Position numbers and translations under genes: made by a program. The notes beneath the pieces were generated by a model. The model did no database searches and was not told the origin of the DNA. It saw nothing but the letters and a program-made list of their open reading frames with translations. A DNA stretch of 64,000 nucleotides from an uncultured Saccharospirillaceae bacterium (GTDB taxonomy: Bacteria; Pseudomonadota; Gammaproteobacteria; Pseudomonadales; Oceanobacteraceae), in contig CANNFT010000014.1 in NCBI GenBank assembly GCA_947503895.1, positions 105,336-169,335 of the forward strand. The letters run 5' to 3'. Shown here one piece after another: positions 42,416 through 51,648 of this stretch (the first letter of the stretch is position 1; each line of letters opens with the position of its first letter).

Positions 42416-43834
42416 ATGACAAATCGAAATATTATTTTAAACGTAGACTCATACAAGTCATCTCACTATTTGCAATATCCACCTTCTACGACTCACATGT
42501 CGAGTTACATCGAAGCTAGAGGAGGCCAATTCAAAGAAGCTGTTTTCTTTGGTTTGCAAATGTTTATAAAAGAATATCTGTGTCAGCCCATCACCGAGCA
42601 AGATATAGAGGATGCAAAAGCCATCATTGAAGCGCATGGTGTTCCATTTAATGAAAAGGGGTGGCGATACATCCTTGAAGCGCACAACGGATTTCTGCCA
42701 ATCGAGATTCAAGCCGTACCCGAAGGCTGTGTCATTCCCGTAAAAAATGCATTAGTGCAAGTGATCAATACGGACCCTCATTGCGCATGGTTAACCAGTT
42801 ATATTGAAACCGCATTGTTGCGGGCGGTTTGGTACCCCACCACCGTGGCTACGGTGTCATGGAATTGCAAAAACATCATTGCTCGATACTTAGCTGAAAC
42901 CAGTGATAATACCGATGGGCTGGATTTTAAGCTTCATGACTTTGGTGCTCGTGGTGCGACAACAGAAGAAGCAGCGGCTATCGGTGGCGTTGCACACTTG
43001 GTCAATTTCCAAGGCACCGACACCATTAGCGGCTTGCTTGCGGCGCGCCGGTATTACGATGCAGATATGGCTGGTTTTTCAATTCCAGCAGCTGAACACA
43101 GTACTATCACATCTTGGGGGCGTGAAAATGAGAGTAAAGCCTACGCGAATATGCTCGCTCAATTTTCAGGACCCGGTAAAATTGTAGCCGTGGTAAGTGA
43201 CTCGTATGACTTAAACTATGCGATAGAACATTACTGGGGTGAAGCGTTAAAAAATGATGTCGAATCGAGTGGCGGCACATTGGTGGTTCGTCCGGATAGT
43301 GGAGACCCTATTACCATTGTCACGGAAACCATTGAGCGATTGATGTCGAAGTTTGGATACACCGTCAATAAAAAAGGCTACCGAGTATTGCCAGATTGCA
43401 TTCGCGTTATTCAAGGTGATGGAATTTCATTAACAACCATAGAAGCTATTCTTTCAGCCATGAAAATGCGTAAGCAAAGTGCCGATAATATCGCATTTGG
43501 CATGGGCGGAGAACTGCTGCAAAAAGTCAATCGCGACACCATGAAGTTTGCGATGAAGGCATCCGCCGCCAAAGTTGAAGGGTTGTGGCGCGATGTATAT
43601 AAAGACCCTGTTACCGATATCGGTAAACGTTCGAAAAAAGGCCGGTTGGCGGTCATTCGAGGTGATGATCTTAAAACGAAAACCATTCGAGAACAGGACT
43701 TGGGTGGTCGTAGAAATTTACTGGAAACGGTTTTTAAAAATGGCCAACTGATCCGTTCATATAGCTTTGATGAGGTGCGATTGAACAGCAATAATGCTCA
43801 CGAGGTGATTAAGGGTAGTCTTGAAGTGGCTTAA
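42416..43834 (+). CDS. nadV: Nicotinamide phosphoribosyltransferase
   Basis: 472 residues, the bacterial NAMPT/NadV family: NVDSYKSSHYLQYPP at the N-terminus, HDFGARGATTEEAAAIGG, IPAAEHSTITSWG, VSDSYDLNYAI, and VRPDSGDPITIV for the phosphoribosyl site. It joins nicotinamide and PRPP to give NMN, which nadM upstream converts to NAD, so both bypass deamidation. GACAGGAGG gives a strong ribosome binding site. The last codons (GGC TTA AG) overlap the terminal inverted repeat of structured repeat copy B. Confidence 0.95.
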   Translation: MTNRNIILNVDSYKSSHYLQYPPSTTHMSSYIEARGGQFKEAVFFGLQMFIKEYLCQPITEQDIEDAKAIIEAHGVPFNEKGWRYILEAHNGFLPIEIQAVPEGCVIPVKNALVQVINTDPHCAWLTSYIETALLRAVWYPTTVATVSWNCKNIIARYLAETSDNTDGLDFKLHDFGARGATTEEAAAIGGVAHLVNFQGTDTISGLLAARRYYDADMAGFSIPAAEHSTITSWGRENESKAYANMLAQFSGPGKIVAVVSDSYDLNYAIEHYWGEALKNDVESSGGTLVVRPDSGDPITIVTETIERLMSKFGYTVNKKGYRVLPDCIRVIQGDGISLTTIEAILSAMKMRKQSADNIAFGMGGELLQKVNRDTMKFAMKASAAKVEGLWRDVYKDPVTDIGKRSKKGRLAVIRGDDLKTKTIREQDLGGRRNLLETVFKNGQLIRSYSFDEVRLNSNNAHEVIKGSLEVA

Positions 43835-44114
43835 GGGCACCTCTAATCATTCACTTTAAGCTCTGGCCCACAGATCATTCCAAGCTCAAGGCGCGTTTTT
43901 TAATTTTTAACGGATTAAATCAAAAAACACAACACAGAATTGGATTGATCAGCTAGTTCGGAAGGGCAAGGTTTGTAGTGCTTCACCACTGTATGAGTTT
44001 TCTTGGACAGAACTCGTCATTGTGCTGTGAAGACTTTTTAGCATTACAGAAAACTTGCACGGCTACATGGATGCAAAAGCCAGAGCCGAGAGTCAAATAG
44101 ACTTTAAATAGGCG
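43830..44114. repeat. Structured intergenic repeat, copy B
   Basis: It starts CTTAAGGGCACC (43830-43841), with the nadV stop codon inside. Blocks shared with copy C (read on its minus strand) include TTTAAGCTCTGGCC (43855-43868), GGATTAAATCAA, TTCTTGG, AACTCGTCATT, TGTGAAGACTTTTTAGCATT (44026-44045), ACAGAAAACTTGCA and GAGTCAAATAGACTTTA. The ACATGGATGCA block is shared with copy A. The right terminal repeat is degenerate. Length is about 285 bp. Confidence 0.65.
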
Positions 44115-44672
44115 CTCTGCTATCAATCACCCATTATGATGGGTAACGAATTTCAAACTATCGATTTTATTTTTTCTGAATGATCCAGACTTCCTGATGT
44201 TAGACGAGATAACTGAGTCATTTAATGGGGTTTCATTTTTTGATGGAATAACTCAGACCTTAGCGTTGGTTTCAAATTAGCATTATTGCAATGGCGTTTC
44301 TAAAAATTGTAATTGAAAAAGTGTGATTAATTTTTATCGAGTTAGAAGTATTGTGACAATTAAATGTTAGAAAAAGACAAACCTGTCCTAATTTATCGCT
44401 TTGCCAATTTAAACCTTTTACCTCTTTAATAATTCCAGTTAGCTTCACGTACCATTTTTGTCCGACCCAAATAGGTCTAGGAAATGAATGGATTAGATGA
44501 CTCAAATATTAGGTTGCTATGCGCCAGTACGGGACCATCTTTCTTAGCAAGCTAAAATGTTAATCATTTTCCCTTCACGAATTGACTTATTACGCGGCGA
44601 TGATGGATTGCATTGATTCTATTTTGGAATTGATCTTGATCACACATTCACATCAAAGTTGGAGTTAATACT
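44115..44672. other. AT-rich gene-free interval before the aminopeptidase gene
   Basis: 558 bp with no convincing gene; a 77-codon minus-strand frame at 44272-44505 has AT-biased composition and no family look. A CRP-like site (ATTGA, 6 bases, TCACA at 44629-44644) lies 29 bases before the aminopeptidase start, matching 8 of 10 conserved positions. It may carry promoter sequences only. Confidence 0.4.
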
Positions 44673-46298
44673 ATGGCAGGATTTAAAAGCTGTCTAATGG
44701 CCGGCGTTTCAGCGCTGACCATGAGCACAGCATCTTATGCTACTACCGACAAAGCTGAATTTTATGATTGGCTATGGAGCACTGAGCGCTTTAGCGGTTT
44801 CCTTTGCGATATTGGTATTCAAAGCTCAAGCAAAATTGGTTTGCCAGCTTGTATGCATAGCAACAATATAAAAACCCACCTTAATATGCTGAACGATTTG
44901 GCCGGTGCGAATAATGGCACGCGTGCTTCCGGTACAAGTGGTTACAGAGCGTCAGTCGATTACATTAAGTCTGAGTTAGAAAAAGCAGGGTACGATGTGA
45001 AGGAGCAAACGTTCCAGTTTAATGCTTACTACCCCAATGGAGATGGTGAGTTAAGCATGGTCAACCCAGACCCAACGGATTACACACCCGGCAGTGATTT
45101 TGCAATGTTGTCGCAAACGGATGCTGGTACATTAAAGAATGCGCCTGTGGCATCTGTTGACCTAATGCTTGGGCCTGATAATACATCGACGTCTGGTTGT
45201 GAAATAGAAGACTTTGCGGATTTTCCAGAAGGGCATATTGCATTGATTCAGCGTGGAGCTTGTAGTTTCCAACAAAAAGCTGAAAACGCAGCGGCTTCTG
45301 GTGCGGTAGGTGTGGTCATCTTCAACCAAGGCAATACGGATGATCGTAAAGAAGTGATCAATGCAACCTTGTCTTCTGAGTACTCTGGCGGCATTCCTGC
45401 GTTGTTTGCACATTACGATTTAGGTGAGCAGTGGGCAGCGATTGAAGGTTTAACCATGTCAATGCACGTCGACGTTGTTCGCGGCATGAAAGACACTTGG
45501 AACTTAACAGCTGAAACTCGCCACGGTAACGATGATAATTTAATTGTCGTCGGTTCCCACTTGGACTCAGTATTTGAAGGTGCAGGCGTCAATGATAACG
45601 GGTCTGGTAGCGCATCCATTCTTGAAATGGCGATTCAAATGCGTAACGCATACACCAAAAACAAAGTGCGTTTTGCTTGGTGGGGTGCTGAAGAGTCTGG
45701 TCTAATTGGTTCTACTCATTACGTTGATAGCCTAACGGAAGAAGAGCTAGCAAAAATTAAGTTGTATCTAAACTTTGACATGATTGGCTCTACCAATTAT
45801 GGCAACTTTATTTACGACGGTGACGGCTCCGACTTTGGTTTGGAAGGCCCTGCCGGATCAAAAGCCATTGAGAAATTATTTGAGCAGTATTTCGTGAAGC
45901 GTGGTGAGCAATCTGAAGGTTCTGAAATTAGTTTCCGCTCGGATTATGCTCGTTTCTTCGAGAAAGATGTCGCTTTTGGCGGCCTATTTACCGGTGCTGA
46001 AGGCGTTAAAACCGAAGAGCAAGTGGCTAAATTCGGTGGTATTGCAGGTGAGTCATATGATCCTTGCTACCATGACGTGTGCGATGGCATTAATAATATC
46101 AGCTGGCGTGCTATTGAAGTAAACGCAGACGCAGCGGCATACGTTACGATTCAATTGGCGCAATCTACGAAAGTCGTGGATGACGAAATTGATTCTCAAC
46201 CAGAGCCAGAGCCACCTCTAATGATGCGTGCTAATTCTGCAACGAATGATGTCAGCAAATACGATCACGAGCGTTGGGGTCGTTACTTCATTAAATAG
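44673..46298 (+). CDS. Secreted M28 aminopeptidase with PA domain
   Basis: 541 residues: signal peptide (MAGFKSCLMAGVSALTMSTA, cleavage near SYA), an M28A peptidase core and an inserted PA domain (about 145-265, GHIALIQRGACSFQQKAENA). The two-zinc site is complete: H in GSHLDSV, D in GVNDNGSG, the catalytic E-E in GAEESGL, D in NFDMIG and H in DPCYHDVCD. It resembles Streptomyces and Vibrio leucine-type aminopeptidases that trim peptides outside the cell. The C-terminal 45 residues (QPEPEPPLMMRANS onward) are a Pro-rich linker and tail. GGAG precedes ATG by 8 bases. Confidence 0.92.
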   Translation: MAGFKSCLMAGVSALTMSTASYATTDKAEFYDWLWSTERFSGFLCDIGIQSSSKIGLPACMHSNNIKTHLNMLNDLAGANNGTRASGTSGYRASVDYIKSELEKAGYDVKEQTFQFNAYYPNGDGELSMVNPDPTDYTPGSDFAMLSQTDAGTLKNAPVASVDLMLGPDNTSTSGCEIEDFADFPEGHIALIQRGACSFQQKAENAAASGAVGVVIFNQGNTDDRKEVINATLSSEYSGGIPALFAHYDLGEQWAAIEGLTMSMHVDVVRGMKDTWNLTAETRHGNDDNLIVVGSHLDSVFEGAGVNDNGSGSASILEMAIQMRNAYTKNKVRFAWWGAEESGLIGSTHYVDSLTEEELAKIKLYLNFDMIGSTNYGNFIYDGDGSDFGLEGPAGSKAIEKLFEQYFVKRGEQSEGSEISFRSDYARFFEKDVAFGGLFTGAEGVKTEEQVAKFGGIAGESYDPCYHDVCDGINNISWRAIEVNADAAAYVTIQLAQSTKVVDDEIDSQPEPEPPLMMRANSATNDVSKYDHERWGRYFIK

Positions 46299-46362
46299 TC
46301 GACGATGAATTCGACGATGCTCACTGAAATTTAAATGTGCAGTATCGTCGAAAACCTAAAAA

Positions 46363-46386
46363 CCTACCTCGCCATGCTGAGGTAGG
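46363..46386. terminator. Hairpin after the aminopeptidase gene
   Basis: CCTACCTC (46363-46370) and GAGGTAGG (46379-46386) pair around an 8-base loop. T-rich sequence flanks it only on the minus-strand side, so it is a weak candidate for a terminator on the plus strand. Confidence 0.45.
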
Positions 46387-46708
46387 CAAAAAGTGGGATG
46401 GCCTGCTCAGTATTATTGAGCGGATTCATCCTGCTTTTTTTTTGCTTATGCCCCATACAGAGTACGGTTGTGCCAGTCAAGAATTCTCGTCGTTGCCTGA
46501 TCTGGCTAGCGTGTCGGGCAATAACTTTGTCATTACACTGTTTTCATTTATTTTTATTCCCCATCTTTATTTTATTGGTATTTGCCTAAGTCGTTGAAAA
46601 ACATGAAAAAATTTACTCGACAATATTTGGTCTATACTTCAAATGAAAAATAATTTACAAATATAGAAAATTCTGGAAATTAATTTACATTCAATATTAG
46701 ATAGCGAT
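46387..46708. other. AT-rich leader of the rpiR-like gene with repeated AATTTAC
   Basis: The motif AATTTAC occurs at 46610-46616, 46652-46658 and 46682-46688, the latter two exactly 30 bases apart within TAATTTACA. AAATTAATTT (46678-46687) is a perfect palindrome. These are candidate operator sites for the RpiR-type regulator whose gene starts at 46709. Confidence 0.4.
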
Positions 46709-47608
46709 ATGAACAATTTAATAAACGAGAGAATATCGTTCCCGCCGCCTACGATCAGTGACATGCGCTCGATTCTATTGGCGATGGACCAAGGTGAACT
46801 TGAGCTGCCAATGGGCAGGAAAAGTAGAGCCGCATTTGAACAGGTGCTTGAGAACCCTAAAGTAGCCTCAATGCTTTCAATTACAGCGCTGGCTGACACG
46901 TTGAATGTCAGTACCGCGACATTAACGCGCTTAAGTCGGCTGCTCGGATTTAGCTCTTTTAAACAGTTTCAAAATATTTTTAGGGCAGAGATGGTTGGCA
47001 GTTCGGACTTTTATAGCAATAAAATTAAAACTCGAAAAACGCCGATACTGACACCTAATAGCCTGATTGCTACAGCCAAAGATAATATTTTGGAGCTCGA
47101 ACAAGAATTAGATGCGAAAAGGCTCACGACTATTTGTAAAGCCATTTTGTCAGCCGAAGTTGTGCATTGCTTTGGTTATCGGCAAACCTTTTCCCTTGCA
47201 TCATTTCTTTGCTACGGCTTGGGAATGATTCGACAGAGGGTACAACTCATTAACACAACGAGCCAAGGCTTGGCGTTTTCCATTGCACAAATCAAAGCCA
47301 ATGATGTCTTGATTGGCTTTGGCTTTCATCCATACAGTAGTCGAACCGTTAAGTTAATGCAGTTGGCTAAGGAATTGAATGTGCCCATGATTGTCATCAC
47401 GGATTCACTTCGATCGCCGATTGCCAAGATAACTAAAAATGTATTGTTGGTGCCCGTCCAGTCAGATTTTTTTAGTAATAGCTTGGTAGCACCTTCATTA
47501 CTTATTGAAATTATTTTGTCGAAGCTTGCCAGCATGATGGGCGAGAATTCTCTAAAACAATTGGAGCAGAGAGAAACTCTGATCAATAAATTAAATGATG
47601 AATACTGA
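46709..47608 (+). CDS. MurR/RpiR-family regulator
   Basis: 299 residues: the N-terminal RpiR HTH (SITALADTLNVSTATLTRLS, then RLLGFSSFKQFQ) followed by a SIS phosphosugar-type domain (about 130-260; VVHCFGYRQTFSLA, NDVLIGFGFHPYSSRTV, PMIVITD). RpiR proteins usually respond to phosphosugars, but some in marine bacteria regulate other catabolic loci. Its stop overlaps the next crotonase gene by 14 bases, so it heads the 46.7-55.9 kb catabolic transcript. It likely regulates the cluster and itself. Confidence 0.85.
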   Translation: MNNLINERISFPPPTISDMRSILLAMDQGELELPMGRKSRAAFEQVLENPKVASMLSITALADTLNVSTATLTRLSRLLGFSSFKQFQNIFRAEMVGSSDFYSNKIKTRKTPILTPNSLIATAKDNILELEQELDAKRLTTICKAILSAEVVHCFGYRQTFSLASFLCYGLGMIRQRVQLINTTSQGLAFSIAQIKANDVLIGFGFHPYSSRTVKLMQLAKELNVPMIVITDSLRSPIAKITKNVLLVPVQSDFFSNSLVAPSLLIEIILSKLASMMGENSLKQLEQRETLINKLNDEY

Positions 47609-48401
47609 ATACAAAACGATACAAGTTGAATTAGAAAGCCAAGTGCTATCAATACGTCTTAATCGACCACAGAGCATGAATGCCGTTATTAAGTTGTTAT
47701 ACGATGAATTGCTTTCTGCTCTAAAGGATGCGTCATTCAATGACGATGTAAAGGTTATCACGTTGACAGGGAATGGGCGTGCATTTTGTGCGGGCGCGGA
47801 CCTAAAGGCGCACAAAGAAGGTCGAACGGCAGAAGAAAAAAGAGCGTATCTTGCAGCTGAGCAGGATGTCTGCAAAGCGATTTTCCATCATAAGAAACCG
47901 GTCATTGCAGCTGTTAATGGATATGCGATTGGAGCAGGATTGGAGCTTGCGCTCAATTGTGATTTTATTTTTATGGCAGAGTCAGCCCAAGTTGGTTTGC
48001 CGGAGGTTGATTTGGGAACATTCGTGGGTGGGGGAGTGAGTTGGTTATTGCCTCGTTTAATTGGGTTGCCCGCAGCAAGACAGCTATTGTTTGGTGAAAA
48101 CGATCACCAGCGATCTTTAGAAAAAATGGCAGAAGGCCGTCCATTGCCAAGAAATAGAATAACCGCGCAACATGCAAAGCATTTAGGGTTGGTGATGGAT
48201 GTAATACCCGATAGTAGTTTGATTGAACGTGTCGATGAGTTTGCGAAAAGATTGGCCAGTAAACCGAGTTTATCCGTACAAAAAATGAAAAATTCGATTC
48301 ATATCGCGCTAGAAGGTTCGTACGAAGATGCGCTGAATCGCGAGTTGGAAAGCATGATTGAGTGCTCCAATTCGGAAGACTGGCAAAACACAATAAATTG
48401 A
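47595..48401 (+). CDS. Crotonase-family enoyl-CoA hydratase/isomerase
   Basis: 268 residues of the crotonase fold: GRAFCAGADL forms the oxyanion hole, and both catalytic glutamates of enoyl-CoA hydratase are kept (E117 in GAGLELAL and E137 in GLPEVDLG). It can therefore hydrate or cleave enoyl-CoA. It overlaps the regulator gene by 14 bases and is followed 57 bases later by the ADP-forming acyl-CoA ligase, so its substrate is probably the acyl-CoA made there. Compare the second crotonase (50638), which has lost both glutamates. Confidence 0.85.
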   Translation: MMNTEYKTIQVELESQVLSIRLNRPQSMNAVIKLLYDELLSALKDASFNDDVKVITLTGNGRAFCAGADLKAHKEGRTAEEKRAYLAAEQDVCKAIFHHKKPVIAAVNGYAIGAGLELALNCDFIFMAESAQVGLPEVDLGTFVGGGVSWLLPRLIGLPAARQLLFGENDHQRSLEKMAEGRPLPRNRITAQHAKHLGLVMDVIPDSSLIERVDEFAKRLASKPSLSVQKMKNSIHIALEGSYEDALNRELESMIECSNSEDWQNTIN

Positions 48402-48458
48402 AGCTCAATCTCTGAGCAACGTGAAATCTTTAACCTCCTATTACTTTTTTAAAATGAC

Positions 48459-50627
48459 ATGCCGATGAACACACAAGCCCAACCCAAATTGCTCACCGAA
48501 GCGTTCAAGCCTACTGGTATAGCCATTATTGGTGCCTCACTCTCTCCAGAAAAACGTGGTTTCCAGTTAGTAAAAGCGTTGGCAGCGGCTAAAGATCAAG
48601 GTCGTTATCTTGGGGAGATATTTCCAATAAACCCAAACGTCAGATCGATTCTAAATATTGACTGCTATGCCTCCCTTGATTTGTTACCGGTGGCACCTGA
48701 GCTAGCGATAATTTGTACGCCAGCTCACACTGTGCCAAAGATGATCGAGCAATGCGGCCAGCGTGGTGTCACTTTGGCAGTGGTACTTGCTGCTGGATTT
48801 TCGGAGGTCAGTGAAAGCGGAGCAGCCCTTGAAGAAGCGATGCTATTGCAGGCAAAAAGATACGGCGTTCGTATTTTAGGGCCAAACATATCTGGTATGT
48901 TTTTAGATCAAGGTGATATTAACTTAGTCGGGTTTCAAGGGTTGAGAAAAGGAGGCATCAGCATTCTATCCCAATCAGGTAATGTCGCATTGGAGTTAGT
49001 CAGACAAGCGGATCGAGAAAGCCAGTTTGGCTTTAATCAATATTTCGGGATTGGTAATCAATTAGATGTGGGGTTTTCTGATTTACTAACCGCGTTGTCT
49101 CAGCAAACCACGACGACCTCTGCTGTGGCCTATATAGAAGGGTTAACGAATGCGCCCGAATTTTTAAGGTCGGTGCGTACATTTACTGAACATAAACCTC
49201 TCGTTGTGTTTAAAGCTGGACGATCGGAAGTATCACAGCAAGCTGCTAAATCTCATACAGGTGCACTAGCGGGGAACTATCGAGTGAGTCAGGATTTGCT
49301 CTCTTCGGCGGGTGCGACATTGGTGGACCGAACAGAGGACTTATTGCCAGTTGCCTACACTTTGGCACATCAGTCAATTGCCCAGAGTGGCAGAGTGCTG
49401 ATATTAACGGATGGCGGCGGGCACGGTACCATTGCAGCTGACTTAGTGGATGAGGCGAACATCACGCTTGCTGAAATAACGGAAGCGCTGCGCACGACAT
49501 TGACCGCAAAATTTCCTGGCCTCTCAGTGGGGAATCCACTGGACTTAGCAGGCATTGCAGATCAACAACCAGAAATGTTTGGCGAACTCTTGGAAGTATT
49601 GCTAAAGGATGAAGGCATTGATGGGGTACTTTGGGTGGGATTATTTGGCGGATACCATCAACGGTTTGATCAATCCTTGCTGCAAAGTGAATTAAAGGCC
49701 GTCGAGAAAGTGATTGAATTGCAGCAGAAGTTGAATAAGCCAATCATTTTGCAAAGTGTGTACGGATCAAATGAGTCGCCCGTGCTTCGACAATGGGGAA
49801 ATTCAAACCTCTGCTTGTTTTCGAGTATTCACCAAGCGGTGAGGGCGGTTAAGGCCTTGATTGATCGAGCCCGATATTTGTCAAAATATAGTCGTGGGTC
49901 AACCAGCTTATCATTGCCTGAGGATGCGAGGGTGAGCAGAGAAGCTGAATTTGGCTCGCGATTGGATGGGCGATTACTCACTGAAAGCGAAGGCCGGGCT
50001 TTATTACTTCAGCATGGATTGGACATTGACCAGCATGTTCAATTTGACAGTATAAGCGCACTGGAGGATCGCCGCGATTTGTTCGAAGGGTCGCAACGCT
50101 ATGCAATGAAAGTGCTGTCCAACGACATATCGCACAAAAGTGACGCCGGTGGTGTGCAGTTAAATGTCAGCGGGTTGCCTGCTGCAAAAGAGGCATTCCA
50201 GCAAATTATGCATAATTGCCAAACGGCTCATCCGGACGCTGTATTGGAGGGAGTCTTAGTGAGCCCAATGAGTCCCATAGGGTTTGAATATGTGATTGGC
50301 TATCAGCAAGACCCTCAATTTGGATCAATATTAATGTTTGGATTGGGCGGTATATTTGTTGAGCTGTTTCAAGACATTCACTTTAAGAAATTACCGATAT
50401 CGGAATTTGACGCCCAAGATCTGTTTTTGTCATTAAAACATTCTGAAGTGCTAAAGGGGTTTCGTCACTTCCCCGCTTTACATCAGCAAAAGATGAAACA
50501 GTTATTATTGGATGTGAGTGATTTTATCGCCGCGCACCCAGAAATAAAGTCCATGGATTTAAATCCGGTTATCGCTCATCAAAACGGTGTTTCTGTCGTA
50601 GATGTTAGAATAGAAGTATTTAATTAG
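48459..50627 (+). CDS. ADP-forming acyl-CoA synthetase (FerA/acetate-CoA ligase-like)
   Basis: 722 residues with the fused alpha-beta order of NDP-forming acyl-CoA synthetases. A CoA-binding domain comes first (IAIIGASLSPEKRGFQLV, GPNISGMF), then a ligase domain with the active His in KSHTGALAG, then a C-terminal ATP-grasp domain (ALLLQHGLDI, YAMKVLSNDISHKSDAGG, IKSMDLNPVIAH). It makes acyl-CoA from a free acid with ATP to ADP and phosphate. The same type includes the feruloyl-CoA synthetase FerA of sphingomonads, but chemistry cannot be read from the family. It is placed between two crotonases in a transport cluster; an acid entering by the TRAP system is its likely substrate. Confidence 0.85.
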   Translation: MPMNTQAQPKLLTEAFKPTGIAIIGASLSPEKRGFQLVKALAAAKDQGRYLGEIFPINPNVRSILNIDCYASLDLLPVAPELAIICTPAHTVPKMIEQCGQRGVTLAVVLAAGFSEVSESGAALEEAMLLQAKRYGVRILGPNISGMFLDQGDINLVGFQGLRKGGISILSQSGNVALELVRQADRESQFGFNQYFGIGNQLDVGFSDLLTALSQQTTTTSAVAYIEGLTNAPEFLRSVRTFTEHKPLVVFKAGRSEVSQQAAKSHTGALAGNYRVSQDLLSSAGATLVDRTEDLLPVAYTLAHQSIAQSGRVLILTDGGGHGTIAADLVDEANITLAEITEALRTTLTAKFPGLSVGNPLDLAGIADQQPEMFGELLEVLLKDEGIDGVLWVGLFGGYHQRFDQSLLQSELKAVEKVIELQQKLNKPIILQSVYGSNESPVLRQWGNSNLCLFSSIHQAVRAVKALIDRARYLSKYSRGSTSLSLPEDARVSREAEFGSRLDGRLLTESEGRALLLQHGLDIDQHVQFDSISALEDRRDLFEGSQRYAMKVLSNDISHKSDAGGVQLNVSGLPAAKEAFQQIMHNCQTAHPDAVLEGVLVSPMSPIGFEYVIGYQQDPQFGSILMFGLGGIFVELFQDIHFKKLPISEFDAQDLFLSLKHSEVLKGFRHFPALHQQKMKQLLLDVSDFIAAHPEIKSMDLNPVIAHQNGVSVVDVRIEVFN

Positions 50628-50637
50628 GAAAATGAAA

Positions 50638-51513
50638 ATGTCAGGTCATAAAGTGAATACACAATCAGGTGTTGCTGCATCCGGTTCAGTGAAGCCATTA
50701 TTGATGGACGCCACATTGGAACTATCCAATCGAGTGGCGGTGCTTACATTTAATCGAGATGACGTTCGAAATGTCCTAACGGGCACAGGCTTGGTCGACG
50801 ACATCGAAAAAACCATTCAATGGGTCAACCAAAGTAGGGATGTGTCGGTACTGGTGATCACCGGAGCCGGTAAAGCGTTCAGTGCTGGGGGAAATTTGAA
50901 AGAGATGCTCGGGCGCAACACAACTCATAAAGATGGCCCATACAGCGGCACAGAAGAAGAAGTTAGTCAGCGCTATCGAGAGGGAATTCAGCGAATCCCA
51001 AAAGCCATGGAGAGTTTGAAGGTTCCGTCGATTGCCGCCTTTAATGGTGCTGCCATTGGTGCGGGCTTTGATTTAGGTTTAATGTGTGACATGACGTTGG
51101 CCAGCGAGTCGGCAAAAATGGGTGAAACATTTCTAAGTTTAGGATTGATACCGGGTGTGGGAGGGGCGTATTGGCTTACGCGTCGTGTGGGTGCGCAACG
51201 AGCTGCTGAGCTGGCCTATACCGGCAGAGTTTTTGATGCTCGCGAAGCACTCAGTATGGGCATTGTTTTAGAAGTCGTGAAAGATGAGGAATTATTAAAA
51301 CGTACGATGGTACTGGCAAATGCGATTGCAGCCCAACCACCACTAGCGACACGCCATAGTAGAACATTATTGAAAAGTGCGTTAAAAGATGACCTGAAAA
51401 CACATTTGTCGCTTTGCGCTCAACTTCAAGGTGAGTGTCATAACCAAGAAGATCACTTGGAAGCAGTCAGTGCGTTTTTAGAAAAGCGCAAGCCAAACTA
51501 TTTGGCTAAATAA
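50638..51513 (+). CDS. Crotonase-family protein with atypical active site
   Basis: 291 residues of the crotonase fold, oxyanion loop AFSAGGNLKEM. The two glutamates used by enoyl-CoA hydratase are replaced: D145 (GAGFDLGL) and F165 in the GETFLSLG loop where hydratases have PE. It is therefore not an ordinary hydratase. Isomerase, lyase, hydrolase or decarboxylase activity on a CoA ester is possible. ATG 50638 has AGGA at 8-base spacing; ATG 50632 is too close to it. It starts 10 bases after the acyl-CoA synthetase stop, so it is co-transcribed. Confidence 0.82.
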   Translation: MSGHKVNTQSGVAASGSVKPLLMDATLELSNRVAVLTFNRDDVRNVLTGTGLVDDIEKTIQWVNQSRDVSVLVITGAGKAFSAGGNLKEMLGRNTTHKDGPYSGTEEEVSQRYREGIQRIPKAMESLKVPSIAAFNGAAIGAGFDLGLMCDMTLASESAKMGETFLSLGLIPGVGGAYWLTRRVGAQRAAELAYTGRVFDAREALSMGIVLEVVKDEELLKRTMVLANAIAAQPPLATRHSRTLLKSALKDDLKTHLSLCAQLQGECHNQEDHLEAVSAFLEKRKPNYLAK

Positions 51514-51648
51514 TAAAAAAAATGCTCGAATTTTAGTTTGAGTTTGGCACAATAAACCGTGCCCCAGAATAGAGCCAAAATAGGCTCATACCCCAAGTCT
51601 GTCTCTTTCAATGCTACAGATTCTCTTTCAATAGGGAGGAATATAACT

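Noticed and set aside
44272..44505. 77-codon minus-strand frame
   Set aside because: AT-driven composition, no ribosome binding site, no conserved pattern, inside an otherwise gene-free interval.
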